From: Limosilactobacillus alvi
GTDB lineage: Bacteria > Bacillota > Bacilli > Lactobacillales > Lactobacillaceae
Assembly (NCBI RefSeq): GCF_016900115.1
Contig: NZ_JACJJQ010000006.1
Location: 1-64,000, forward strand
Direction of reading: 5' to 3'
Length of the DNA stretch: 64,000 nucleotides
Shown here: one piece after another, positions 18,159 through 25,850 of the stretch
Layout of the letters: every line of letters starts with the position of its first letter
Numbering within the stretch: the first letter of the stretch is position 1
Position numbers and translations under genes: made by a program
The notes under the pieces: generated by a model
Databases searched by the model: none
Seen by the model: the letters and a program-made list of their open reading frames with translations, nothing else
What the model was told of the DNA's origin: nothing

Positions 18159-18204
18159 AAAAGCGGGTGAGCAGAAACGCGTTTCTGCTCACCCGCTTTT
18201 TTCA
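18159..18204 (+). terminator. def terminator, bidirectional
   Basis: A perfect stem of about 20 bp (AAAAGCGGGTGAGCAGAAAC with its complement from 18181) is followed by T6. It also ends the opposing GH8 operon. Confidence 0.9.
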
Positions 18205-18255
18205 TCTTCAGCTTACTCCAAACCACGACCCGGGAGCTTTTCCCATCCCTATGCT
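18205..18255 (-). repeat. Remnant of the interspersed 3' element
   Basis: A short stretch between the convergent def and GH8 genes keeps only the CATCTTC-CTTACTC start and the CGGGAGCTTTTCCCATCC end, corresponding to CATCTCC...TTACTC and AAGGAGCTTTTTCCCAACC of copies A-C. It is probably a collapsed copy. Confidence 0.4.
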
Positions 18256-18263
18256 GTATCGCT

Positions 18264-19388
18264 CTATTGATCTAAAACGACAAGGGCCGTTAAAGTAGCT
18301 GCATAGTAACTATTCGTTGGTAGCGGACGCTCAATGATTGCCCGTTCCCGGACGAAAAGGGAATCATAACCAGCATTTCGATTAGCCGATACAGCCGCAA
18401 ATACTGGGGCGCTGATACTGTTACTTTGATAGTGATTTAACGCTTGTCCATTAAGTCGGTAGCCTGCCGTAACCCGGGATTGCTTTTCGAAAAATTTTAA
18501 GAGCCGTTTCTCTGTATCCCGGGCAAGGGAATCATGACTATGTGCTAATAACATCGGTACCCGACAAGCATTTCCAGCATAGTTACCATCATTTGGTCCT
18601 TCAACCGTATTTGGCTGTGCTGGGACAGCACTATTGCCAGTGATATAAGCAAAATCCGGAACTAGTCCGGTCTTGTTTTGATGACTTAATTGATTTAAGC
18701 GTTTTAACATCACTTGCTTAATCTCTAACCACTGATGATTTCCTGTAGCCCGGTAAAACTCATCAAAGGCTTCTGGCATGACGTCTGAAGTCCGTAACAA
18801 ATTCCAATCATGACTCTTCTTGGTCACCCAATTACCAACAGTTAGCACCTTCGTCTGGGGATTATATTCATCCCGGAGAACCGCCGTTAAAATTTCTTTT
18901 CCTAACTGACCATAGTGATGACCCGGCCACCGCCGATCAGCCCGAAAAAGAGCTTGGGCAATGAGTAAATCCCCATCAGTCGCGGAATTATGATTACTTT
19001 TTATCAGTTTCCCATTGGAATTATAAAATTGCCGCCAAGCCATCAAAGCAGTCTTTTGGCCGTGGTGAACATCCCGATTGGCAAGGTAATAGTTAACATA
19101 CTTTTGAAACTCGGTTCGGTTGGCCCAACCGTGTTCAGCAGCCATTAAAGTAAGTAACATCCCATACCCTTGTCCTTCAGAAAGAGCAACCATGGTCCGG
19201 CCATTCCCAGCTTTTGAGTTTACGATAATTTGTTGATGAGGTAATTCAACCACATAGTGACTATGCCATTGTTGGTAAACATTATTTTGTAACTGGTGAT
19301 TATTATCTAACCGGACGTAAGAAAGAATGGCAACATAGGCCACCGTTATTACGCCGATCAATAGCCAAAAAAATCGGTTTAACTTCAT
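18264..19388 (-). CDS. Membrane-anchored GH8 family glycoside hydrolase
   Basis: This is a family 8 endoglucanase-like hydrolase, the type found in bacterial cellulose and related beta-glucan synthesis operons, where it trims the nascent polymer outside the cell. An N-terminal membrane segment or uncleaved signal (about residues 7-25) is followed by the (alpha/alpha)6 domain: SEGQGYGMLL with the probable catalytic acid Glu71, ATDGD at 136-140, and the late CRVPMLLAH segment. It is 374 residues long and intact. It is last gene of the operon that includes the GT2 synthase and the GGDEF-like gene, both interrupted. The ATG has a GGAGG ribosome-binding site. Confidence 0.85.
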   Translation of the reverse strand: MKLNRFFWLLIGVITVAYVAILSYVRLDNNHQLQNNVYQQWHSHYVVELPHQQIIVNSKAGNGRTMVALSEGQGYGMLLTLMAAEHGWANRTEFQKYVNYYLANRDVHHGQKTALMAWRQFYNSNGKLIKSNHNSATDGDLLIAQALFRADRRWPGHHYGQLGKEILTAVLRDEYNPQTKVLTVGNWVTKKSHDWNLLRTSDVMPEAFDEFYRATGNHQWLEIKQVMLKRLNQLSHQNKTGLVPDFAYITGNSAVPAQPNTVEGPNDGNYAGNACRVPMLLAHSHDSLARDTEKRLLKFFEKQSRVTAGYRLNGQALNHYQSNSISAPVFAAVSANRNAGYDSLFVRERAIIERPLPTNSYYAATLTALVVLDQ

Positions 19389-19400
19389 AATTTTCCTCCG

Positions 19401-20707
19401 TCAATCTGCAAACCGTTTTGTCTTCACCCAATGGGCTTTTCGTCCTGTTATGCGGTCAACCATTAGTGAACAAAAGGCATGGACCGAAACAGCGATGAAA
19501 ATTTGGCCATACGTAAAGTACGCAGCCAAGGCCAGCCACAATTGTTGCGGATTAGTTTGGCCAAATTGAGTTGCCAAACTGAGGTTAACCTGTAAGATCG
19601 ACAAAAGGATCATTAAAACCCAATTAATCAATAACACTTGATATAGTAATAAGGCATTGGTCCCAAAGGTGAAGGGAATTACTAGCCCTTGACCCGGAAC
19701 AATCATGCTTAGTACCCCAACCCCAACATTAATCAAAAACAGGATAGGATAACTGCTAAATTAAACCAAAAAAAGTTACTAATAAAGTATACTTCTTCCA
19801 ACTTAACCCGCCAGTGTGAGCGATCAAAGAGGTGCTTAAAGTTCATAAAGACAACTTGATAATTTCCCTTCGCCCACCGCAACCGTTGATAATAGTAATC
19901 CTTCAAATGTTCTGGTTCCTGTTGGAAGGCCTCAGATTGATAAGCAAGGGCGATTTGTTTGCCTTGGATCATTAATTTAAAAGAAAGGTCCGTATCTTCA
20001 GTTAAGGCCCCGTTTTGCCAACCACCTATTGCTTTCATCGCACTAGTTAAAATCACAAAGTTAGTTCCCGGAATGTAGCCAATGCCAAATAGGTTCCATA
20101 AAGCAATATGGCGGATCCGCTGGGTTACCATAATTTCTTGATTAATACACCGGGTTAAAAAATTCTGTTGCGCATTTCGCGTTTTATTCCGCCCATACGC
20201 TGCCACATAATTCTTAGGATCCTCTTGAATTTTCCGCATTAAAAAATACAAGGCGTGTTCTTCCGGCATCGCATCAGCATCATAAACCGCAATATATTCA
20301 CCTTGTGCAATCTTTAAAGCATCGTTTAAGACTCCGGCTTTGCCACCAGTCCCCTTTCGCTGAATAACCTTAATGGTTTGTTTTGCGTATTCCGGTTTGG
20401 AAACGACCTTTAACATTTCTTTTGCCGTATTATCCGTACAGTTATCTGCATATAGTAATAATTCCAACTTGTCACTTGGATATGCCATATCCAAAATTGC
20501 CTGCACCGTTTGGCCAATTACCAACGCTTCATTATGTGCTGGCACCACGATCGTGACTGTTGGATAGCGTTTAAGGGGCTTCAGCTGGGTCCGCTTTGTG
20601 GCGTGACCAAGCCAAAATTTAGTTGCCCCAAACAAATTAATTAATGCCACTAAGAGGCCAATCCAGATCGTGATCAAAGTAAACATTAAGACAATTTTAA
20701 CGATCAC
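19401..20707 (-). pseudogene. GT2 beta-glycan synthase (BcsA/PgaC-like), frameshifted
   Basis: This is a processive family 2 glycosyltransferase of inner-membrane polysaccharide synthesis. The intact front part has a membrane segment, VVPAHNE, the DxD-type YDADAMP, TEDTDLS and QRLRWAKG (QxxRW). At 19733-19739 the frame ends in TGA just after a run of five T; the rest of the protein, with three further membrane segments, continues in the -1 frame (from 19736 to 19401). One added base in the T run would restore a protein of about 434 residues. I place the start at GTG 20707, 9 bases after AAAGGAGG, overlapping the upstream small gene by 11 bp. The cause could be mutation, phase variation at the T run, programmed slippage or a sequencing error. 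Confidence 0.82.
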
Positions 20708-20846
20708 TTGTACCGTCCTCCTTTGATTCAATCACGGTATGCTCAACTAAAAAGTAGATAATCCAGTCACAAACAAAGAGGACTAAAAAAGCAAGAAAGA
20801 AGATCACTGTGATTGCAATGGCAAGCCACATAAATCCGTTAATCAT
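20697..20846 (-). CDS. 49-residue membrane protein of the exopolysaccharide operon
   Basis: A short ORF is placed exactly between the GGDEF-like gene and the GT2 gene. It starts at ATG 20846 behind GTGGAGG, overlaps the previous stop by 8 bases and the GT2 start by 11. The product has one strong hydrophobic segment (WLAIAITVIFFLAFLVLF, about residues 7-24) followed by an acidic-basic tail (SKEDGTSDR). Tight coupling on both sides argues that it is translated. Small membrane proteins of this kind occur beside cellulose-type synthases, but I cannot name a family. Confidence 0.65.
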   Translation of the reverse strand: MINGFMWLAIAITVIFFLAFLVLFVCDWIIYFLVEHTVIESKEDGTSDR

Positions 20847-21693
20847 CGTTTTCCTCCACTAAATATTCAATCAAAATATCCGTTTCCAACTTCCGCACCA
20901 GATGATTTAGTAACCGTCCAAAGTTATATTTAGTGGCAGTTACTGGGGTTAGCCGCGTCCGGCCAATTTTAATCCCCTTTGGGTTTTCGGGGGCGAGTTT
21001 ATCAAGGCGTTACCGCGTCAAAGATGAGAGCGTTTCAATCTGTGATGGTGTTAAATTATAGGAAAAGATTAGAAAGGTGGCATCATCTAAATAGAAGAAC
21101 TGTTCACTTGGCAGGCGATGTTGTTTTAAGTCTTGGGAAATGGTTTTTAAAAAATCATTGTGTTCACGAAGGTGAAATTGCTCATATTGCCGATGGTGTT
21201 CCCAGTGAATGGCCGTTACATCTAGACTAGTCACAAATTTTCCCTCTTCTAACAGGGATTGGGAAATGTGATAAGTTCTTTGGGCCGCATTCTGAGTTCG
21301 GAGATCAACGATCGGATCCCGCTCCGTTAAATATTGATTAATTTCTTTTTCCGCGGCCGCAATTTGCCGATATTCAATAAGTTTTGAACGTAAAACGGTC
21401 GTTAACGATGCTATTAATGGAAAAGCAACTAGCAATAATAACTTAGCCGGGATGGGAATTAACAAATAACCAAATAAAAGAATTGCAATCCCAATTGATG
21501 TCAACCCAATCAAGAGCCAAGAAAGCATTAACCCGGGAACGAATAGTCCCACTAATGCCCCTAATAAGATTTGGAGTCCCAACCCGACTTGAATATTAAT
21601 CGGGTAACGTTGCACCCACATTTCCATCCCCAGCGGGAAGATTAGGAGAGCAATGACTGCCAAATAGACCCCAAATTGCTTCTGTCGTTTCAC
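20839..21693 (-). pseudogene. Membrane protein with degenerate GGDEF-like domain, interrupted by TAA
   Basis: The N-terminal part has about four hydrophobic segments (residues 10-90), then a coiled linker and a cytosolic domain that looks like a GGDEF relative lacking the GGDEF signature (ITAIHW...FFYLDDATFLIFSYNLTP). A TAA at 21010-21012 stops the frame, but the same frame continues for 56 codons (DKLAPENPKGIKIGRTRLTP...) to a stop at 20839-20841, which overlaps the next gene in ATGATTAA fashion. The complete product would be about 284 residues. GTG 21693 has GGAGG eight bases upstream and is the preferred start. It probably regulates the adjacent synthase, by analogy with PelD-like or BcsA-associated sensors (inference). 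Confidence 0.72.
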
Positions 21694-21849
21694 ACTTTCT
21701 TCCTCCATTTGTCCCATTTTTTCAAAAATGTTTATTAATTAGTCAATCTTTTTTATTGTACCGAGTTCGCCTATCATTGTATATTGTTTATCTACATTAA
21801 ATTCTAATTGAAACAACTGCTTAACTAGCTCACTAATTTAGTTTTGAAA

Positions 21850-21885
21850 TAAAAAAAGCAGGAAGCTTTTCGCTTACTTCCTGCT
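21850..21885 (-). terminator. Intrinsic terminator
   Basis: A perfect GCAGGAAG stem (21858-21865 with 21877-21884) is followed by T7 on the minus strand. It separates the 145-residue membrane protein gene from the exopolysaccharide operon. Confidence 0.85.
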
Positions 21886-21953
21886 CTTTTTAATCGAATG
21901 TAGAAAACTTATGCTTCGCCCCAAATAACGCTGAAATTTCTCACTTTTTAGGC

Positions 21954-22391
21954 TTAATGCCGGTCCACTTTTTCGATATCCTTAACGTACTCTTTAGTGG
22001 CTTCATTTGATAATTGAGCAACTTCAATGTGTAAATCCTGTTCATAGGTCCACCAGTCGGTAATTTGGTACTCAACGGTTGAATCAATTAATTGTTTGGC
22101 AACTGCTTCTTTGGTAAGCCCTTCCTTTTGCTGAGCAGTGAGCTGATTTAAATCAATAATATATTCAAATACCAAGACTCCTTTCCCCCAAACATCAGCA
22201 ATAATTTGCGAATCGGTTGGCGCCTGATTACCCACTAACGATTCTAAAATTGGAATTACCATGGCATCCGTTGCTTGTTTGGCTTCTTTTTGTAACATCA
22301 GGGTGGCTCGTTTTACGAGCATCCGGTGGAAAATTTGGTATCCGAATGCTACTAAGAGAAAAGCAATAATTACCGTTATAATTAAGGACAT
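21954..22391 (-). CDS. Single-pass membrane protein of unknown function
   Basis: 145 residues with one N-terminal membrane segment (IITVIIAFLLVAFGYQIF, about 3-20) and a hydrophilic, charged domain (YIIDLNQLTAQQKEGLTKEAVAKQL). I do not recognise the family. The ATG has an AAAGGGGCGAG ribosome-binding site. It is transcribed divergently from rpoY and ends with its own terminator. Confidence 0.75.
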   Translation of the reverse strand: MSLIITVIIAFLLVAFGYQIFHRMLVKRATLMLQKEAKQATDAMVIPILESLVGNQAPTDSQIIADVWGKGVLVFEYIIDLNQLTAQQKEGLTKEAVAKQLIDSTVEYQITDWWTYEQDLHIEVAQLSNEATKEYVKDIEKVDRH

Positions 22392-22468
22392 TTATCTCGC
22401 CCCTTTCGTTTCTTTATCTTTAGGATAACATAGTTATTCGGATTTGGGACGACTTCCCTGCCGAAGTG

Positions 22469-22477
22469 TGCTAGAAT
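22469..22477 (+). promoter_or_regulatory. rpoY extended -10
   Basis: TGCTAGAAT is a TG-extended -10 located about 42 bp before the rpoY ATG. No clear -35 is visible at the usual distance. Confidence 0.5.
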
Positions 22478-22518
22478 AGATTAGTATTTGGCAAAATAAA
22501 ATAATGAGGAGCATTGAA

Positions 22519-22731
22519 ATGACTTTTAAAATCTACTTCCAACCAGATCAAACAATGACCCCCCGGCGGGAAAATACGAAATCTATCTACGTCGAAGCTG
22601 ATTCCGAAGCCGCTGCTCGGCAAATGGTTGAACAACACACTGAGTATAATATCGAATATGTTGAACTACTGGACAAAAAAGCACTCGATTACGAAAAGCA
22701 AAGTCCAGACTTTAAGTTAACCACGTTCTAA
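22519..22731 (+). CDS. rpoY: RNA polymerase epsilon subunit
   Basis: RpoY is the small auxiliary subunit (DUF1447) of Firmicutes RNA polymerase. The 70-residue product contains the family signatures PRRENTKSIYVEA and YNIEYVELL, and the terminal YEKQSPDFKLT. ATG 22519 is chosen over the upstream in-frame ATG because GAGGAG lies 7 bases ahead. In lactobacilli this gene often neighbours rnjA or def; here def lies 4 kb away. Confidence 0.9.
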   Translation: MTFKIYFQPDQTMTPRRENTKSIYVEADSEAAARQMVEQHTEYNIEYVELLDKKALDYEKQSPDFKLTTF

Positions 22732-22750
22732 TTTTGTGGTTGATAAAAAG

Positions 22751-22783
22751 CGGGGCTGGGGGCGGACCCTAGTCCCGTTTATT
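22751..22783 (+). terminator. rpoY terminator
   Basis: A CGGGGCTGGGG / CCCTAGTCCCG stem with two G-T wobbles is followed by TTTATTATT. It may be leaky, since the next gene follows on the same strand within 30 bp. Confidence 0.6.
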
Positions 22784-22802
22784 ATTATGGAGGAATTGCT
22801 GA

Positions 22803-23768
22803 ATGCATTTTTCAATTATCATCAATGAAATAGCAGGCGGTGGAAATGCCAAAGTTGCTTGGCAAAAAGTTAAAGCTCGGCTCGATCAATTGAAAATTAA
22901 TTATACCTTTCAGATTACCAAAGCGGCTGATCATGCAACTTATCTAGGACGAAAACTTGCTGACCGCTTTGCTGGTAGTTCAGACGAGATTGTCTTGGTA
23001 ATCGGCGGAGACGGGACCCTTCACCAGGTCTTAAATGGTTTGATGAAGAGTGAAGCTAATCGCAAGCATCCCCTACCAATCGCCTATATTGCTTGTGGGA
23101 CTGGCAATGATTTTGCCCGAGGTTATGGAATTAATCTCGATCCATTAGCTGCGCTTGATCAAATTTTAGCGGCTAAACAAGCCACTTTAATTAGTATTGG
23201 GCATTATTTTGAAGCCATTAAGAACGAAGAAGGCTTTTTCTTTAATAACATTGGAATTGGCTTTGATGCCTCGATTGTTAGCCGCACCAATAATTCCAAG
23301 CAAAAGAAAAAGCTGAATCATTTCCACTTGGGACATCTTTCATACCTTGCGAATGCCATTGGGGCTTTATACAATCAAGAACCCTTTGAGTTAATGGTCG
23401 AGAATCAGCATCACCGGGATTTTTACCGGAAGTCCTATATCGTGATCGTTAGCAACCATCCCTTCATCGGAGGTGGCTTTAAGATTGCTCCGGACACGAG
23501 TTTATACGATCCAAACCTTGAGCTAGTCGTGGCTGAACGGAAGAACTGGGTGCTGACCTTAATTCAACTCTGGCGATTTGCCCGCGGAAAATTAGCTCAT
23601 TCGCGGTTTGCTCACCGTTATCATGCCAAACAACTACGTTACTCCACTACCTCCCTAGAATTTGGCCAAATGGATGGTGAAGAAATGGGAAATCGGTTTG
23701 TCGATTTAACCTTTGACACAATTGCTTATCCAATTTGGGAAGTGCCGTTAACGAAAAAAGAAAATTAA
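22803..23768 (+). CDS. Diacylglycerol kinase family lipid kinase
   Basis: This soluble kinase of the DagK/YegS family phosphorylates diacylglycerol or a related lipid; in Gram-positives it recycles the diacylglycerol left by lipoteichoic acid synthesis. The nucleotide-binding motif GGDGTLHQVLNG lies near residue 73, followed by ACGTGNDFARG and the C-terminal VSNHPFIGGGFKIAP and QMDGEEM. It is 321 residues long. The ATG has a GGAGG ribosome-binding site. I cannot distinguish DgkB from YegS-type specificity. Confidence 0.9.
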   Translation: MHFSIIINEIAGGGNAKVAWQKVKARLDQLKINYTFQITKAADHATYLGRKLADRFAGSSDEIVLVIGGDGTLHQVLNGLMKSEANRKHPLPIAYIACGTGNDFARGYGINLDPLAALDQILAAKQATLISIGHYFEAIKNEEGFFFNNIGIGFDASIVSRTNNSKQKKKLNHFHLGHLSYLANAIGALYNQEPFELMVENQHHRDFYRKSYIVIVSNHPFIGGGFKIAPDTSLYDPNLELVVAERKNWVLTLIQLWRFARGKLAHSRFAHRYHAKQLRYSTTSLEFGQMDGEEMGNRFVDLTFDTIAYPIWEVPLTKKEN

Positions 23769-23770
23769 TG

Positions 23771-23816
23771 CAACAAAGGCGGGAAGAAATCAATTTCTTC
23801 CCGCCTTTGTTATACT
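23771..23816 (+). terminator. Bidirectional terminator
   Basis: A perfect stem of about 18 bp (AACAAAGGCGGGAAGAAA and its complement, 4-base loop) lies between the convergent lipid kinase and Spx-like genes, with T-rich flanks on the plus side. Confidence 0.85.
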
Positions 23817-23834
23817 TTTACAAATTACTTAACG

Positions 23835-24263
23835 CTATAAGACCACCTGGCCATTTGGTTGCGGACTAGGGGTTAGTTTAGCTAAAAGCCTTGATAACTC
23901 CAAACGTCGTTGCTTTTTCGGAATAAAAATACCCATTTTCTCCCGGTCAAAGCCAGTCACCAACTTGGTTGAATCAAAAATAACCGGATTCTTTAGAATT
24001 CGTGGTGAAACTTCAATTGCGGCTGCTAACTCATCAATTGTGATGTTTTGCGTATCGAGCTTTAGCGCCTTAGTATCCCGTGACCGCATTGAAATGAGAT
24101 CATCGGTACCATTAAGCGACAGGGCCAGCAACTGACGAACTTCGGTTTTAGTCAGCGGCTGTTTTTCTAAATTCCGCTGTTCAACTTTAATTCCGCGACT
24201 CGTTAACCAATTAACAGCCTTCCGCTTTGACGGATCATTAGTATGAAAATATAAGTTAACCAT
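23835..24263 (-). CDS. Spx/ArsC-family protein lacking the CxxC redox switch
   Basis: 142 residues with the thioredoxin-like ArsC/Spx fold. Alignment by eye with Spx is collinear: MVNLYFHTNDPSKRKAVNWL against the Spx N-terminus, then NGTDDLISMRSRDTKAL and NPVIFDSTKLVTGFD. Spx Cys10 and Cys13 correspond to Asp10 and Lys13 here, so thiol sensing is lost. Spx binds the RNA polymerase alpha C-terminal domain to redirect transcription; this paralogue may bind constitutively or have another trigger (inference). It stands alone, convergent with the lipid kinase. Confidence 0.82.
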   Translation of the reverse strand: MVNLYFHTNDPSKRKAVNWLTSRGIKVEQRNLEKQPLTKTEVRQLLALSLNGTDDLISMRSRDTKALKLDTQNITIDELAAAIEVSPRILKNPVIFDSTKLVTGFDREKMGIFIPKKQRRLELSRLLAKLTPSPQPNGQVVL

Positions 24264-24354
24264 CCTGCCACCTCACTTTAAATTTAAGTTTATTGTAGCA
24301 ATTTCTTTCGTGTGTGACAGTTTTTTGGAAGCAACTTAATAAATCTTTATTATT

Positions 24355-25845
24355 TTAATCTAAGGCCGTTTGCCATTCTTTCCAAGCAGCTTCCCCATCA
24401 ATTCCAGTCGTTGCCCGAGCACCTGCACTTAATTTTGCCCGCTGATCGTCATCTTTCATCAAAGCGATGATCGCATCAGTAAGGGCATTTTGATCACCGT
24501 TAGCAACCAGGCGGCCGTTAACCCCATCTTGGATTAATTCGTGGGGGCCATACGGGTAGTCATAGGTTAGGACTGGAACTCCGTGAGCCAAAGCTTCGGC
24601 CATTGCCAATGGATAATTATCATTGTCGCTGGCATCTAACATTAGCTCCGCCCGGTCATAGACTTGATTAACGTCTAAAGTATAGTCTTCGAGGCTAACA
24701 ATTCCCGTTAAACCGAGGTCATTAATTTGCTTTTGATAGGCATCATGGTCACCACCATAACCGTAAATCCGGAGTCGAACCAACGGTAATGCTTGATGAA
24801 CCTTCTGGAAGGCTTGAATTAGAGTTGGGGTCCCCTTATCATCATCGGTCCGCCCAACGGAAACGATCAAACCTGGTTCGCGGTGAATTTCATTCTCAGA
24901 CACTTGGGCTTCGACCGCCGGATTGATGGTATAAAGATGAACCTTTTTACCTAAGCGTTCCCGCAACATTGCCGTTTGGGTAGCCGTTGGCACGATAATC
25001 CCCGTCCACCGACTAAGGTTTTGCTTCGCTAAGGCTTCACTGTAGATTCCGAGGAATGGTGCACTGATTGGATTTTGACCATGAGCAACGTGATCCGTAG
25101 CCATCCACAAGAAGAGCTTAGCCTTAGACTTCATTAAGAACAATGGATGTACCGTCGAACCTGGTCGATCAGCAATAAAGGCCTCCTGACCATCGGCTTG
25201 GCGGTTTAATTCATCCAAGAAGAAAGCCGTTAATTGGTCATAGTCATCAAAGTAATAGTCTTGACCTTGGTAATTACGGAGCACTAAAAGGGAGTTAATT
25301 GGGGTTCCCGTTGTTGATTCAACGTAGTAGGATTCCAGATAAACCGTCCCGTCAGGTCGATAGTAGCGTTCGTAGTACTTTTCCTTTTGCTTGGTTCCGT
25401 AAAATTCTTCGCGCCATTTAAAACCCCGGGAATCATAACGTTGAACCATCGTTAACTGGCCACTTACATCGTACCAATCTACATGTTCGACTTGACCAAA
25501 AGTCCCTCCAATGAAATGGACTTCACAAATTAGTTGGTCCCCAAAGGTCACCTTCCGGTAGTTGTTCCCCCCACTCACCATATATTTAGCTGGTAAATGT
25601 AAGTCTTCAACGTGTAATTGACGTTCGGTTGCGGATTCAAGGTTGCCAAAGAAATCATGCAGGGTCACGACTTGTTCTCGTTTAACCCCAAGCCTTGGTA
25701 AAGTTAAACTTAAATTCGGCATTTCTTTTGTAAGGGCAAGCTTCGCATTTATCCCATGGTTTTTAAACAACCGGAGGCGCTTAATTTCAGTATGTTCCAC
25801 ACTGGAATTACGATCAAAAAGGTATTCATTGACAAAGTAAACCAT
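24355..25845 (-). CDS. GT4 glycosyltransferase, GtfB/TagE-like partner
   Basis: 496 residues; an N-terminal add-on domain typical of lactobacillar TagE and streptococcal GtfA/GtfB proteins (starting VYFVNEYLFDRNSSVEHTEIKRL) and a C-terminal GT-B domain. The usual EX7E of GT4 enzymes reads DNYPLAMAE, with Asp for the first Glu, suggesting a weak or non-catalytic subunit. It follows the related gene at 25851 after 5 bp. In L. plantarum such a pair (GtfA/GtfB, formerly TagE5/TagE6) is needed for protein O-glycosylation; others glucosylate teichoic acid. Which applies here is not shown by the sequence. Confidence 0.82.
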   Translation of the reverse strand: MVYFVNEYLFDRNSSVEHTEIKRLRLFKNHGINAKLALTKEMPNLSLTLPRLGVKREQVVTLHDFFGNLESATERQLHVEDLHLPAKYMVSGGNNYRKVTFGDQLICEVHFIGGTFGQVEHVDWYDVSGQLTMVQRYDSRGFKWREEFYGTKQKEKYYERYYRPDGTVYLESYYVESTTGTPINSLLVLRNYQGQDYYFDDYDQLTAFFLDELNRQADGQEAFIADRPGSTVHPLFLMKSKAKLFLWMATDHVAHGQNPISAPFLGIYSEALAKQNLSRWTGIIVPTATQTAMLRERLGKKVHLYTINPAVEAQVSENEIHREPGLIVSVGRTDDDKGTPTLIQAFQKVHQALPLVRLRIYGYGGDHDAYQKQINDLGLTGIVSLEDYTLDVNQVYDRAELMLDASDNDNYPLAMAEALAHGVPVLTYDYPYGPHELIQDGVNGRLVANGDQNALTDAIIALMKDDDQRAKLSAGARATTGIDGEAAWKEWQTALD

Positions 25846-25850
25846 CTTTT

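Noticed and set aside
22741-22802. A riboswitch between rpoY and the lipid kinase gene.
   Set aside because: Only one G-rich hairpin with a T-rich tail is present, in about 60 bp; a simple terminator explains it.
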